Part shown: piece after piece, positions 36,043-46,000 of the stretch
How positions within the stretch are numbered: the first letter of the stretch is position 1
Layout of the letters: every line of letters starts with the position of its first letter
Origin: Shewanella sp. Choline-02u-19
GTDB taxonomy: Bacteria; Pseudomonadota; Gammaproteobacteria; Enterobacterales; Shewanellaceae
Reading direction: 5' to 3'
Assembly (NCBI RefSeq): GCF_002836205.1
Contig: NZ_PJBE01000013.1
Span: forward strand, 3,348,001 to 3,412,000
DNA length: 64,000 bases
Translations under genes and position numbers: made by a program
Notes under the pieces: generated by a model
Database searches by the model: none
What the model was told of the DNA's origin: nothing
Seen by the model: only the letters and a program-made list of their open reading frames with translations

Positions 36043-36067
36043 AAAAGCCACTTTTAAGTGGCTTTTT
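36043..36067 (+). terminator. Rho-independent terminator of the hem operon
   Basis: AAAAGCCACTT and AAGTGGCTTTT form an 11-bp stem with a run of T at the end, 27 bases after hemY. Confidence 0.88.
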
Positions 36068-36297
36068 GACTTTTAAACAATTCCTCTAAAACCCTATTCA
36101 AAGCTAGCTAGTTGATAAAGTTAATTTTTAAAAATGGGTATCGAACCCAGTAAACATATCGCTTACCCACCTTGACTTTAGCTTATTTGACAACGCTTCA
36201 ATGACGTACGAAATTTGTACTGTCAGTACAATAATTTAAAATGACTAAGTACTGACTATCCTCCATTTAGCTCACGGATGAGATAGTAGAGTAAATC

Positions 36298-38037
36298 ATG
36301 ATGGGTACATATATTTCAAAGCAGGATGCCACCATTGTTGAGCTTTCTGGCGTCATTAGCAGCCAAAACGATCAAGGTGAGATGGTCTCATTAAAAGTGG
36401 GTGATACCTTACGCCAAAATACTATGTTTAATGTCGCCGTCGATGCAACATTCAAACTCCAGTACAGCGATGGTACAACAGCCACCCATATAGACTTCAA
36501 TGACAACAACGAGGTGACGACTTCAGGGTTTGAAGCGACTGACACAATAACTGAAACAATTGACCCTGAAATTGCAGCGTTACAAGCACAGATTTTAAGC
36601 GGTGAAGATCCGACTCTAAACCTACCCGATACTGCTGCAGGCGAAGCGAGCCCGACAGCAAATGAAGGTGGAGGGTTCGTATCAGTAAACCGTGCGGGTG
36701 ACGAAACTATTGCAGGTGCAGGACATAACACTGACGGTTTCGAACAGGTACAAACTACTCGTATAGCTGAATTACCAAACTTCTTAGAGCAGTTTTCTCT
36801 GCCTACGATTACAACAAGTTCGGTTCGGTTATTTGAGAAAAATCTTTCTGACGGCTCAGAGCCTCAAATCGCATCACTTTCACAAGCTGAAAGCGTTTCT
36901 GTCACGGTGCAAGCTGGAATAAACGCATTAACCATTAACGGTGTCCAAGTATTTGTCGATGGTAATTTTATTGGCCCCGTCACTATCCCCAGTGAACACG
37001 GCTCTCTTGTCATTTCTAGCTATGATCCAATTAATTCAATCCTCACCTACAGCTACACACTTAATAGTGCATTAGACCATAGTGAATCAGATATTTTATC
37101 AGAACTATTCTTAGTACAATTAACAGATAATCAAGGGGATATAACAACAGCAATCGTCACTGCCAGTATTGTTGATGATGCTCCATCGGGTCTTGACGAT
37201 GTAAATGCCATCAATGAAGACAATCTTGAAGGCGTTTTAGGTAATGTTTTAGCTAACGATACCTTAGGAGCTGACCTAGCGGAGGTGACACAAGTATCCA
37301 CCGCGACAGGTTCAATAGATTTAGCCACTGAAAACTTAATTGCAGGAAACTATGGATCATTAACCATTGCTGCTGATGGCAGCTATACCTACACCCTCAA
37401 TGAGCAATCCACCGATATACAGGCTCTCGCGTTGGGTGATCAAGTATTTGAATCGTTTGACTACCTTCTGGTAGATGCCGACGGTGATCAGGTTTCTCTC
37501 ACCTTAATCATTACTATTACCGGAGAAAATGACGCACCAGAAGTGACCTCCTCATTGGAAGATGCCATGGGTAACGTGATTGAAGCGGGAGTTTTAGTCG
37601 GTGGCAATATTGAGACAACCGGTCAAGCCCAAACAAGCGGAACGTTAACGGCGATGGATGTTGATGATGGCGCCGTGCTTACATGGAGTTTGGATAGCCC
37701 TGCTCAGACCCCATACGGACTATTCACTCTCGATGAAGACACCGGGGTCTGGTCTTTTACACTGAGTAATGAACTAGCTGATAGCTTAGCCTTTGGCGAT
37801 ATCGTTACCGAATCTTTTAATATAACAGTAACAGATGAATACGGATTGTCGGCTAGCCAACAGGTCACCGTGACCGTCACCGGCACTTCCACCATTGCCG
37901 ATGACGTCACCGGCACCGCCAGTGATGTCGATAACGAGCCAACGATATTCCGTTGCATTAATGCCAGCACTTCCACCATTGCCGGTCTAGTCACCGTGGC
38001 GAAGTCACCTTCACCGGCACCAACGATATTCCGTTGA
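36298..38037 (+). CDS. LapA-type RTX adhesin 1, N-terminal part (frame breaks in repeat array)
   Basis: 579 codons: the intact beginning of a giant secreted adhesin whose remaining part is at 40641-43040. Residues 1-110 resemble the LapA/BpfA N-terminal retention module (TIVELSGVIS, VKVGDTL-like), which lodges in the TolC pore. SGEDPTLNLPDTAAGEA (T112-A113-A114-G115) carries the TAAG motif cut by LapG proteases. From about residue 195 come VCBS/Ig-like domains ending GENDAP and VTVTGT. From about base 37880 the sequence becomes a patchwork of repeat pieces and the frame ends at TGA 38035. The start is ATG 36298 or 36301; ribosome site is weak. This adhesin lies upstream of the second one and would use the same exporter. 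Confidence 0.8.
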   Translation: MMGTYISKQDATIVELSGVISSQNDQGEMVSLKVGDTLRQNTMFNVAVDATFKLQYSDGTTATHIDFNDNNEVTTSGFEATDTITETIDPEIAALQAQILSGEDPTLNLPDTAAGEASPTANEGGGFVSVNRAGDETIAGAGHNTDGFEQVQTTRIAELPNFLEQFSLPTITTSSVRLFEKNLSDGSEPQIASLSQAESVSVTVQAGINALTINGVQVFVDGNFIGPVTIPSEHGSLVISSYDPINSILTYSYTLNSALDHSESDILSELFLVQLTDNQGDITTAIVTASIVDDAPSGLDDVNAINEDNLEGVLGNVLANDTLGADLAEVTQVSTATGSIDLATENLIAGNYGSLTIAADGSYTYTLNEQSTDIQALALGDQVFESFDYLLVDADGDQVSLTLIITITGENDAPEVTSSLEDAMGNVIEAGVLVGGNIETTGQAQTSGTLTAMDVDDGAVLTWSLDSPAQTPYGLFTLDEDTGVWSFTLSNELADSLAFGDIVTESFNITVTDEYGLSASQQVTVTVTGTSTIADDVTGTASDVDNEPTIFRCINASTSTIAGLVTVAKSPSPAPTIFR

Positions 38038-41030
38038 TCACTTCCACCATTGCCGATGCGACTGGCGAGTCTTGGCGGTCATGGATGGCGGTAATGATCA
38101 GAAGCTGGGCAGTCTCACCACGGGCGGCACCTTAACCGCCAGTGATGTGGATAATGGGGCCAGTTGGGCTGGGATTTTGTCCCTCAGGTCAATGACTATG
38201 GTACCTTCGGCATTAATGCCAGCACCGGCGTCTGGGGTTACCAGCTAATAACCGCCAGTGATGCCTTGGTTGATGACCCTTCGCCCGGCCGGTGCTAAAA
38301 CCCTGGTTGATGCCCTCGCCTCCGGTGAAACCCACGACGAGACCTTCTTGGTCACCGTCACCGATGAGTTCGGTGCATTCAGCACTCAAATTGTCACCGT
38401 GACCGTCACCGGTACCAACGATATTCCGTTGATCACTTCCACCATTGCCGATGCGACTGGCGAAGTCTTAGAAGCGGGCGTCATGGATGGCGGTAATGAT
38501 CGGGAGCCAGGCAGTCTCACCACGGGCGGCACCTTAACCGCCAGTGATGTCGATAACGGGGCCAGTTGAGCTGGGATTTTGTCCCTCAGGTCAATGACTA
38601 TGGTACCTTCGGCATTAATGCCAGCACCGGCGTCTGGAGTTACACCTTAGCTAACAACGCTTTGGTTGATGCCCTCGCCTCCGGTGAAACCCACGACTTC
38701 TTGGTCACTGTCACCGATGAGTTCGGTGCATTCAGCACCTCAAATTGTCACCGTGACCGTCACCGGCACCAACGATATTCCGTTGATCACTTCCACCATT
38801 GCCGATGCGACTGGCGAAGTCTTAGAAGCGGGCGTCATGGATGGCGGTAATGATCCAGAGAACGGAAGTTCACCACGGGCGGCACCTTAACCGCCAGTGA
38901 TGTCGATAACGGGGCCAGTTGGAGCTGGGATTTTGTCCCTCAGGTCAATGACTATGGTACCTTCGGCATTAATGCCAGCACTGGCGTCTGGAGTTACACC
39001 TTAGCTAACAACGCTTTGGTTGATGCCCTCGCCTCCGGTGAAACCCACGACGAGACCTTCTTAGTCACCGTCACCGATGAGTTTGGTGCATTCAGCACTC
39101 AAATTGTCACCGTGACCGTCACCGGCACCAACGATATTCCGTTGATCACTTCCACCATTGCCGATGCGACTGGCGAAGTCTTAGAAGCTGGGGTGTCATG
39201 GATGGCGGTAATGATCCAGAAGTGGCAGTCTCACCCACGGGCGGCACCTTAACCGCCAGTGATGTGGATAACGGGGCCAGTTGGGCTGGGATTTTGTCCC
39301 TCAGGTCAATGACTATGGTACCTTCGGCATTAATGCCAGCACCGGCGTCTGGAGTTACACTTTAGCTAATAACGCCTTGGTCGATGCCCTCGCCTCCGGT
39401 GAAACCCACGACGAGACCTTCTTGGTCACTGTCACCGATGAGTTCGGTGCATTCAGCACTCAAATTGTCACCGTGACCGTCACCGGTACCAACGATATTC
39501 CGTTGATCACTTCCACCATTGCCGATGCGACTGGCGAAGTCTTAGAAGCGGGCGTCATGGATGGCGGTAATGATCCGGGAGCCAGGCAGTCTCACCACGG
39601 GCGGCACCTTAACCGCCAGTGATGTCGATAACGGGGCCAGTTGGAGCTGGGATTTTGTGCCTCAAGTCAATGACTATGGTACCTTCGGCATTAATGCCAG
39701 CACTGGCGTCTGGAGTTACACCTTAGCTAACAACGCTTTGGTTGACAACGTCACCGATGAGTTTGGTGCATTTACCAAATTGTCACCGTGACCGTGAAAC
39801 CCATTTTGTCCTGAAACCGGCGACGACCTTCTTAGTCACCGTCACCGATGAGTTTGGTGCATTCAGCACTCAAATTGTCACCGTGACCGTCACCGGCACC
39901 AACGATATTCCGTTGATCACTTCCACCATTGCCGATGCGACTGGCGAAGTCTTAGAAGCGGGCGTCATGGATGGCGGTAATGATCCGGAGTAATGCCAGC
40001 ACTGGGCAGTCTCACCACGGGCGGCACCTTAACCGCCAGTGATGTGGATAACGGGGCCAGTTGGGCTGGGGATTTTGTCCCTCAGGTCAATGATGGATAA
40101 CGGGGCCAGTCGGCTATGGTACCGCAAGTCAATGTCTATGGCATTAATGCCAGCACCGGCGTCTGGAGTTACACTTTAGCTAATAATGCCTTGGTCGATG
40201 CCTCGCCTCCGGTGAAACCCACGACGAGACCTTCTTAGTCACTGTCACCGATGAGTTCGGTGCATTCAGCACTCAAATTGTCACCGTGACCGTCACCGGT
40301 ACCAACGATATTCCGTTGATCACTTCCACCATTGCCGATGCGACTGGCGAAGTCTTAGAAGCGGGCGTCATGGATGGCGGTAATGATCCGGAGTAAGCAG
40401 TCTCACCACGGGCGGCACCTTAACCGCCAGTGATGTCGATAACGGGGCCAGTTGGGCTGGGATTTTGTGCCTCAAGTCAATGACTATGGTACCTTCGGCA
40501 TTAATGCCAGCACCGGCGTGGAGTTACACCTTAGCTAACAACGCTTTGGTTGATGCCCTCGCCTCCGGTGAAACCCCGACGAGACCTTCTTAGTCACCGT
40601 CACCGATGAGTTTGGTGCATTCAGCACTCAAATTGTCACCGTGACCGTCACCGGCACCAACGATATTCCGTTGATCACTTCCACCATTGCCGATGCGACT
40701 GGCGAAGTATTAGAAGCCGGCGTCATGGATGGCGGTAATGATCCAGAGCCAGGCAGCCTCACCACGGGCGGCACGTTAACCGCCAGTGATGTCGATAACG
40801 GGGCCAGTTGGAGCTGGGGCTTTGTCCCTCAGGTCAATGACTATGGTACCTTCGGCATTAATGCCAGTACCGGCGTCTGGAGTTACACCTTAGCTAACAA
40901 CGCTTTGGTCGATGCCCTCTCCTCGGGTGAAACCCACGACGAGACCTTCTTAGTCACCGTCACCGATGAGTTTGGTGCATTCAGCACTCAAATTGTCACC
41001 GTGACTGTCACCGGCACCAACGATATTCCG
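37880..41030 (+). repeat. Tandem array of 360-bp VCBS repeats in adhesin 1, partly scrambled
   Basis: About eight copies of a 360-bp (120-residue) unit. Each starts GTNDIPLITSTIADATGEVL and ends VTVTDEFGAFSTQIVTVTVT. Copies begin near 38020, 38420, 38774, 39134, 39494, 39903, 40307 and 40660. Nucleotide identity between copies is very high. Spacings of 354, 360, 360, 409, 404 and 354 show that several copies have indels that break the frame, for example a missing GACGAGA at about 38695 and chimeric inserts at 39770-39830, 40005-40140. The last copy (40660-41019) is intact at exactly 360 bases. Short frames within (38258-38569, 39281-39622 and others) are fragments of the same protein and not separate genes. 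Confidence 0.85.
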
Positions 41031-43040
41031 GTACTCACTATAGATACCTCTGGTGAAGTCACCGAAGATCTAAACGTCGTCAATCAACTAATCAGTGATA
41101 CAGGAATATTAAGTTTCACTGACGTTGATACTGGCGATACTGCGAGTGTGACTTCTCTTTACAATAATGATATTCAATGGAGTGGCGGTGTTCTCAGTGA
41201 CGTATTAACCCAAGACCAGATCAATCAGTTGATTGCAGGTTTCAGCAGCGACCAAGATAGTTGGGACTTTAGTATTTCAAATGAATTGATTCAGTTTTTA
41301 GGGATTACTGAATCCATTACACTCAGTTTTAATGTAACGGCTACCGATTTAAATGGTGCATATGACACTGAAATAGTCACCATTACGATCAATGGCGTAA
41401 ATGATGCTATTGAAGGAGAGTTTGCTAAAGAGATCTGGGTTCCCGCCGCTGTCAGTGAGATTACCGACCCTTATCTAAGCGGTTATCCACTACTTGTGAC
41501 TAAACCTACTGATATAGATATAAACGATACAATAACAATTACTAACTTAGCGTTAGTGCTACTTACACCAAACTTAGACCCGAGCGTTGAGTTAGGTAGT
41601 ATTTACTATATGATCGATGGTCAAAACACCCTCACTTTAATTGATTTTGATAACCCGCCAGGGCTTAGTGCAGCTGAATTAGAAACATTAATCTACGTTC
41701 CTGGAGATAACGGAGAAGTAGATTATCAAATTGACTTGTCACTCACTTTTACAGTGAACTCAGGTAGTGACTCTATTGATGGTGAATTCATCATCCACTC
41801 CGTACCTACAAACAGCTTGGCAGATCAAACAGTACAAATTGGTAATGGTTCAAGTCCACTTACCTCTGGTAATGATCAAGATGCTGACTTAGTTATTAGT
41901 GAGCTATTTGCCAACGCGATGAACTCAGATCCAGCAAGTGGTTCATTGCAGCTATTTACTGATTTTCAACAGGCGCCATTTGCTTTCCCAGTACCAGTCT
42001 CAGAGCAGGGTGGTAATGCAGGTAACGCTAGAGAAAATGAGGTATCGGTTAGATTAACAATTGGTAGCGCAGTCTTTGAAGTGATCCCAGAGAATGATGC
42101 TGATGGGGTTATTACTTGGAGCTTCGATGCTGATTCAGGCCTAATGAAAGCCGAAATTGATTACAGCGCAATCTTTTTACTTGATGGCAATGGTGACCCA
42201 ACAACAACATCGTTAGCTGATTATCTTATGGCTAACCCATTATCGGCCAATGATATATGGAGAATAACTTATCTCGATGACAATGGTGGTAACTTCCAAG
42301 CCCGATTTGTTGAAGCTGTCTTTACCCATGATCAAATAGCTGATGATTCCATCACGGTCGTGGGAACTGACAATATCAATAATCTGCTATTTGGTAGTAC
42401 CAATTCTGACTCGCTTACAGGGGCCAATTTAGACGACCGTATTTTCGGCCGCGAAGGCATTGATATCTTAAAAGGTCTTGCTGGTAATGACGAACTCATT
42501 GGGGGCTCTGGCAATGACGATATTGAAGGTGGTGAAGGCAATGATATTCTCATCGGCGGCACAGGCAGTGACACCTTAGTAGGAGGGATAGGTAGAGATT
42601 ATCTCTCTGGGGGCCAAGGTAGTGATAGTTTGGACGGTGGTGCACTCAATGGCGTTGATGATGGTGAGCGAGATTTCTTCGTTTGGGAACTCGATAGTGC
42701 TGATGGTAGCATTGATAACGTTTACAACTTCAACAACGAAATCGATGTACTCGACCTAAGCGGATTATTAGTTGGAGAGGAAAGCGGAAACTTAGAAGAT
42801 TTCTTCTCCTTTGATTTTACCGGTGGCAATACCACCATCATTATTGATGCCGACGGAATAGCAGGTGGAGACGGAGTGACTATCATCTTAGATGGTATCA
42901 ATCTATCGAGTATTTATGGCAGTTCCGACGAATCTGTAATTATTGCAGGACTCATCGCTGATGAGGCTCTAATTGTCGATCCGAACGATACTTTCATCCC
43001 TCCATATGAACAAATCGACCAAGGAAATATCATTCCTTAA
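40641..43040 (+). CDS. LapA-type RTX adhesin 1, C-terminal part
   Basis: 799 codons in frame from within the repeat array to the natural stop. The first codon (GTG 40641) is internal and is not a real start. It contains one intact VCBS unit, a further Ig-like domain (VLTIDTSGEVTEDLNVV), and a unique region. The RTX calcium-binding nonapeptides follow (about residues 594-672): GGSGNDDIEGGEGNDILIGG, then GGIGRDYLSGG. The C-terminal type I secretion region ends QIDQGNIIP, as does adhesin 2 (FTIIP). With the part at 36298-38037 it forms one gene of at least 6.7 kb. A terminator follows at 43091. Confidence 0.82.
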   Translation: MTVTGTNDIPLITSTIADATGEVLEAGVMDGGNDPEPGSLTTGGTLTASDVDNGASWSWGFVPQVNDYGTFGINASTGVWSYTLANNALVDALSSGETHDETFLVTVTDEFGAFSTQIVTVTVTGTNDIPVLTIDTSGEVTEDLNVVNQLISDTGILSFTDVDTGDTASVTSLYNNDIQWSGGVLSDVLTQDQINQLIAGFSSDQDSWDFSISNELIQFLGITESITLSFNVTATDLNGAYDTEIVTITINGVNDAIEGEFAKEIWVPAAVSEITDPYLSGYPLLVTKPTDIDINDTITITNLALVLLTPNLDPSVELGSIYYMIDGQNTLTLIDFDNPPGLSAAELETLIYVPGDNGEVDYQIDLSLTFTVNSGSDSIDGEFIIHSVPTNSLADQTVQIGNGSSPLTSGNDQDADLVISELFANAMNSDPASGSLQLFTDFQQAPFAFPVPVSEQGGNAGNARENEVSVRLTIGSAVFEVIPENDADGVITWSFDADSGLMKAEIDYSAIFLLDGNGDPTTTSLADYLMANPLSANDIWRITYLDDNGGNFQARFVEAVFTHDQIADDSITVVGTDNINNLLFGSTNSDSLTGANLDDRIFGREGIDILKGLAGNDELIGGSGNDDIEGGEGNDILIGGTGSDTLVGGIGRDYLSGGQGSDSLDGGALNGVDDGERDFFVWELDSADGSIDNVYNFNNEIDVLDLSGLLVGEESGNLEDFFSFDFTGGNTTIIIDADGIAGGDGVTIILDGINLSSIYGSSDESVIIAGLIADEALIVDPNDTFIPPYEQIDQGNIIP

Positions 43041-43090
43041 TATTCAGTCAAAAGTTTTAATTAGTCAGTTCGGTTCATCCGTTATCTAAC

Positions 43091-43117
43091 AAGGCCACTA
43101 TATCTAGTGGCCTTTTT
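43091..43117 (+). terminator. Rho-independent terminator after adhesin 1
   Basis: AAGGCCACTA-TATC-TAGTGGCCTT followed by TTT: a 10-bp perfect stem. It makes adhesin 1 its own transcription unit, separate from adhesin 2 and the secretion genes. Confidence 0.9.
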
Positions 43118-43302
43118 CTGTTCTTGCACTACTAACCCTTTCGAATAATACTCAATCACAATCAATTTACACAACATAAAGCGTCAAAAAATTGACCAAT
43201 AACGATTGCTTCTATAACATTCGTTAATCAGGGGTAGTTTTTTTGAAACATTTAAGCTGTAAAAAAGTGTAGTTAATACTGTTTACAGTTGGGAGCAAGA
43301 CA

Positions 43303-44874
43303 ATGAAGTCGATTATAACAACACAGGCTGGTCATATTCAAAACCTTACAGGCACAGTAACTGCCACCGTAAATGGTACAGAAAAACAAGTGGCGGTAGG
43401 TGAATTGATCCCTGAAGGTACTCTCTTATCTGTGCCTGAAGATAGCTTTGTTGAAATTCAGTTTGACGATGGCAGCCTTATATCATCAAATACTGAAACG
43501 ACTAATTCCCTATCAGCTAGCCCTGCTGAAGAAAATGTTTCAAGTGATACTGCTTTAGATGAGATTGCAGAAATTCAAGCCCTTATCGCATCTGGCGAAG
43601 ACCCAACTGAGGGGCCTGATACAGCAGCAGGTAATAGCAATGGAGGTAATGGAGGAAGTTCAGGTTTCCTCTCAGTCTCAAGAAGTGCAAACGAAACCAT
43701 TGCAGCGTCAGGTTTTACCACTGCTGGCGCTGACCAGGCTCAGTTTACAGAAACAAGAGATATCGATCTTAGTGTTGATAATATCCCCTCTATATTAGTC
43801 AATGATAGTAATTCAATTACTGAAGATGGTATCGCTACCGGAAACGTCCTCGATAATGATGCAGATGGTGATGACGCTCTTACCGTCGTGAGTTTTGAAG
43901 TTAACGGTCAAAGCCTTACTGCTGGTACCACGGTAGAACTCGATGGCGGATCTTTAGTTATCAATGAAGATGGCTCTTACACCTTCACTCCAAATGATAA
44001 CTGGAATGGCAGCGTTCCTGTCATTACATACACCACCAATACAGGCTCAACAGCAACACTGACCCTTGAAGTCACGCCTGTTGATGACGCTAGTCTATTA
44101 GCCAACGACAGCCAAACTATCGACGAAGACAACGTTGCTACTGGCAATGTATTAGATAACGATGTTGATGTAGACAGCGATTTAACCGTGGTTAGCTTTG
44201 AAGTCGATGGCCAAACGGTTACCGCTGGCAGTACGATAGAACTCGATGGTGGCTCATTAGTGATCAATGCTGATGGCTCTTACACCTTCACCCCAAATGA
44301 TAACTGGAATGGCAGCGTTCCTGTCATTACATACACGACCAATACAGGCTCAACAGCAACACTGACCCTTGAAGTCACGCCTGTTGATGACGCTAGTCTA
44401 TTAGCCAACGACAGCCAAACTATCGACGAAGATGGCATTGCCACTGGCAATGTATTAGATAACGATGGTGATGTAGACAGCAATTTAACCGTGGTTAGCT
44501 TTGAAGTCGATGGCCAAACGGTTACCGCTGGCAGTACGGTAGAACTCGATGGTGGCTCATTAGTGATCAATGCTGATGGCTCTTACACCTTCACCCCAAA
44601 TGATAACTGGAATGGCAATGTCCCTGTCATTACTTACACGACCAACACGGGCTCAACAGCGACACTCACGATTGAAGTGACGCCAGTTGATGACGTCAGT
44701 GTATTAGCCAACGACAGTCAAACTATCGACGAAGATGGCATTGCCACTGGCAACGTATTAGATAACGATGGTGATGTCGACAGCGATTTAACCGTGGTTA
44801 GCTTTGAAGTCGATGGCCAAACGGTTACCGCTGGCAGTACGGTAGAACTCGATAGTGGCTCTCGTTATCAATGA
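43303..44874 (+). CDS. bpfA: BpfA/LapA-type RTX adhesin 2, N-terminal part (frame breaks in repeat array)
   Basis: 523 codons; the start of the second giant adhesin, continuing at 51960-56888. Residues 1-105 form the retention module (HIQNLTGTVTATVNG, VGELIPEGTLL, EIQFDDGS). GPDTAAGNS carries the LapG motif T107-A108-A109-G110; in P. fluorescens LapA the cut is between A108 and A109. A GNGGNGGSSGF linker follows. From about residue 165 come 101-residue repeats with DED..ATGNVLDND and NDNWNGSVPVITYTTNTGS. ATG 43303 has GGGAG upstream. The frame ends at 44874 because of a 2-base loss in a TCTCTC tract. In Shewanella BpfA is needed for biofilm formation. Confidence 0.85.
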   Translation: MKSIITTQAGHIQNLTGTVTATVNGTEKQVAVGELIPEGTLLSVPEDSFVEIQFDDGSLISSNTETTNSLSASPAEENVSSDTALDEIAEIQALIASGEDPTEGPDTAAGNSNGGNGGSSGFLSVSRSANETIAASGFTTAGADQAQFTETRDIDLSVDNIPSILVNDSNSITEDGIATGNVLDNDADGDDALTVVSFEVNGQSLTAGTTVELDGGSLVINEDGSYTFTPNDNWNGSVPVITYTTNTGSTATLTLEVTPVDDASLLANDSQTIDEDNVATGNVLDNDVDVDSDLTVVSFEVDGQTVTAGSTIELDGGSLVINADGSYTFTPNDNWNGSVPVITYTTNTGSTATLTLEVTPVDDASLLANDSQTIDEDGIATGNVLDNDGDVDSNLTVVSFEVDGQTVTAGSTVELDGGSLVINADGSYTFTPNDNWNGNVPVITYTTNTGSTATLTIEVTPVDDVSVLANDSQTIDEDGIATGNVLDNDGDVDSDLTVVSFEVDGQTVTAGSTVELDSGSRYQ

Positions 44875-45400
44875 AGATGGCTCTACACCTTCACCCCAAA
44901 TGAAAACTGGAATGGCAGCGTTCCTGTCATTACATACACGACCAATACAGGCTCAACAGCAACACTGACCCTTGAAGTCACGCCTGTTGATGACGCTAGT
45001 CTATTAGCCAACGACAGCCAAACTATCGACGAAGACAGCGTTGCCACTGGCAATGTGTTAGATAACGATGCTGATGTAGACAGCGATCTAACCGTGGTTA
45101 GCTTTGAAGTCGATGGCCAAACGGTTACCGCTGGCAGTACGGTAGCACTTGAAGGCGGCTCTCGTTATCAATGCAGATGGCTCTTACACCTTCACTCCAA
45201 ATGATAACTGGAATGGCAATGTCCCTGTCATTACATACACAACGAATACGGGCTCAACAGCAACACTCACGATTGAAGTCACGCCAGTAGATGACGCCAG
45301 TGTATTAGCAAACGACAGCCAAACTATCGACGAAGACAGCGTTGCCACTGGCAATGTGTTAGATAACGATGCTGATGTAGACAGCGATTCAACCGTGGTT
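43798..45400 (+). repeat. Tandem 303-bp repeats (type A) in adhesin 2
   Basis: About five and a half units of 303 bp (101 residues: LANDSQTIDED, ATGNVLDND, LTVVSFEVDGQT, NDNWNG, VTPVDDAS). Unit starts are near 43800 (divergent first copy), 44101, 44404, 44707, 45008 and 45309. The first intervals are exactly 303; later ones are 301 because the tract GGCTCTCTCGTT is shortened to GGCTCTCGTT and a T is missing after it (44862, 45155, 45465). Those changes break the frame. Confidence 0.85.
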
Positions 45401-46000
45401 AGCTTTGAAGTCGATGGCCAAACGGTTACCGCTGGCAGTACGGTAGAACTCGATAGTGGCTCTCGTTATCAATGAAGATGGCTCTACACCTTCACCCCAA
45501 ATGAAAACTGGAATGGCAGCGTTCCTGTCATTACATACACACAATACAGGCTACACGACCCAATACAGGCTCGACAGCAAACTATCGACGAAGATGGCGT
45601 TGCCACTGGCCGTATTAGATAACGAATGTCACGCCTGTTGATGACGCTAGTCTATTAGCCAGTACGGTAGCACTTGAAGGCGGCTCTCGTTATCAACGAT
45701 GGCTCTTACACCTTCAGCCAAACTGGAATATCCCTGACGAACGAATGGCGATTTGCCACTGGCAACGTATTAGATAACGATGGTGTTGAATAACGACAGC
45801 GATTTAACCGTGGTTAGCTTTGAAGTCGATGGCCAAACGGTTACCGCTGGCAGTACGGTAGCACTTGAAGGCGGCTCTCTCGTTATCAATGAAGATGGAT
45901 CAAATGATAACATGGCAGCGTTCCCTTCATCCAAATGATAACTGGAATTGGACTCCAACAAACCGTCATTGCTGGCGACGACGGCTACACCGTACTTGAA
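45400..46000 (+). repeat. Scrambled junction between type A and type B repeats
   Basis: Pieces of the type A unit in wrong order and phase: for example ACACAATACAGGCTACACGA, CGTATTAGATAACGAATGTC and GGTGTTGAATAACGACAGC. The same 10-25 base words as in the clean units are joined at random. No frame runs through. This looks like a collapsed or mis-joined assembly rather than natural decay, because unique sequence on either side is clean. Confidence 0.7.

Noticed and set aside
36130..36149. TGGGT-ATCGA-ACCCA resembling a tRNA T-arm and loop (GGGTTCGATACCC on the minus strand)
   Set aside because: No acceptor stem, anticodon arm or CCA follows; on the minus strand it is followed by TTTTT, so it is more likely a terminator-like hairpin or chance. 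No integrase or attachment-site partner is nearby.
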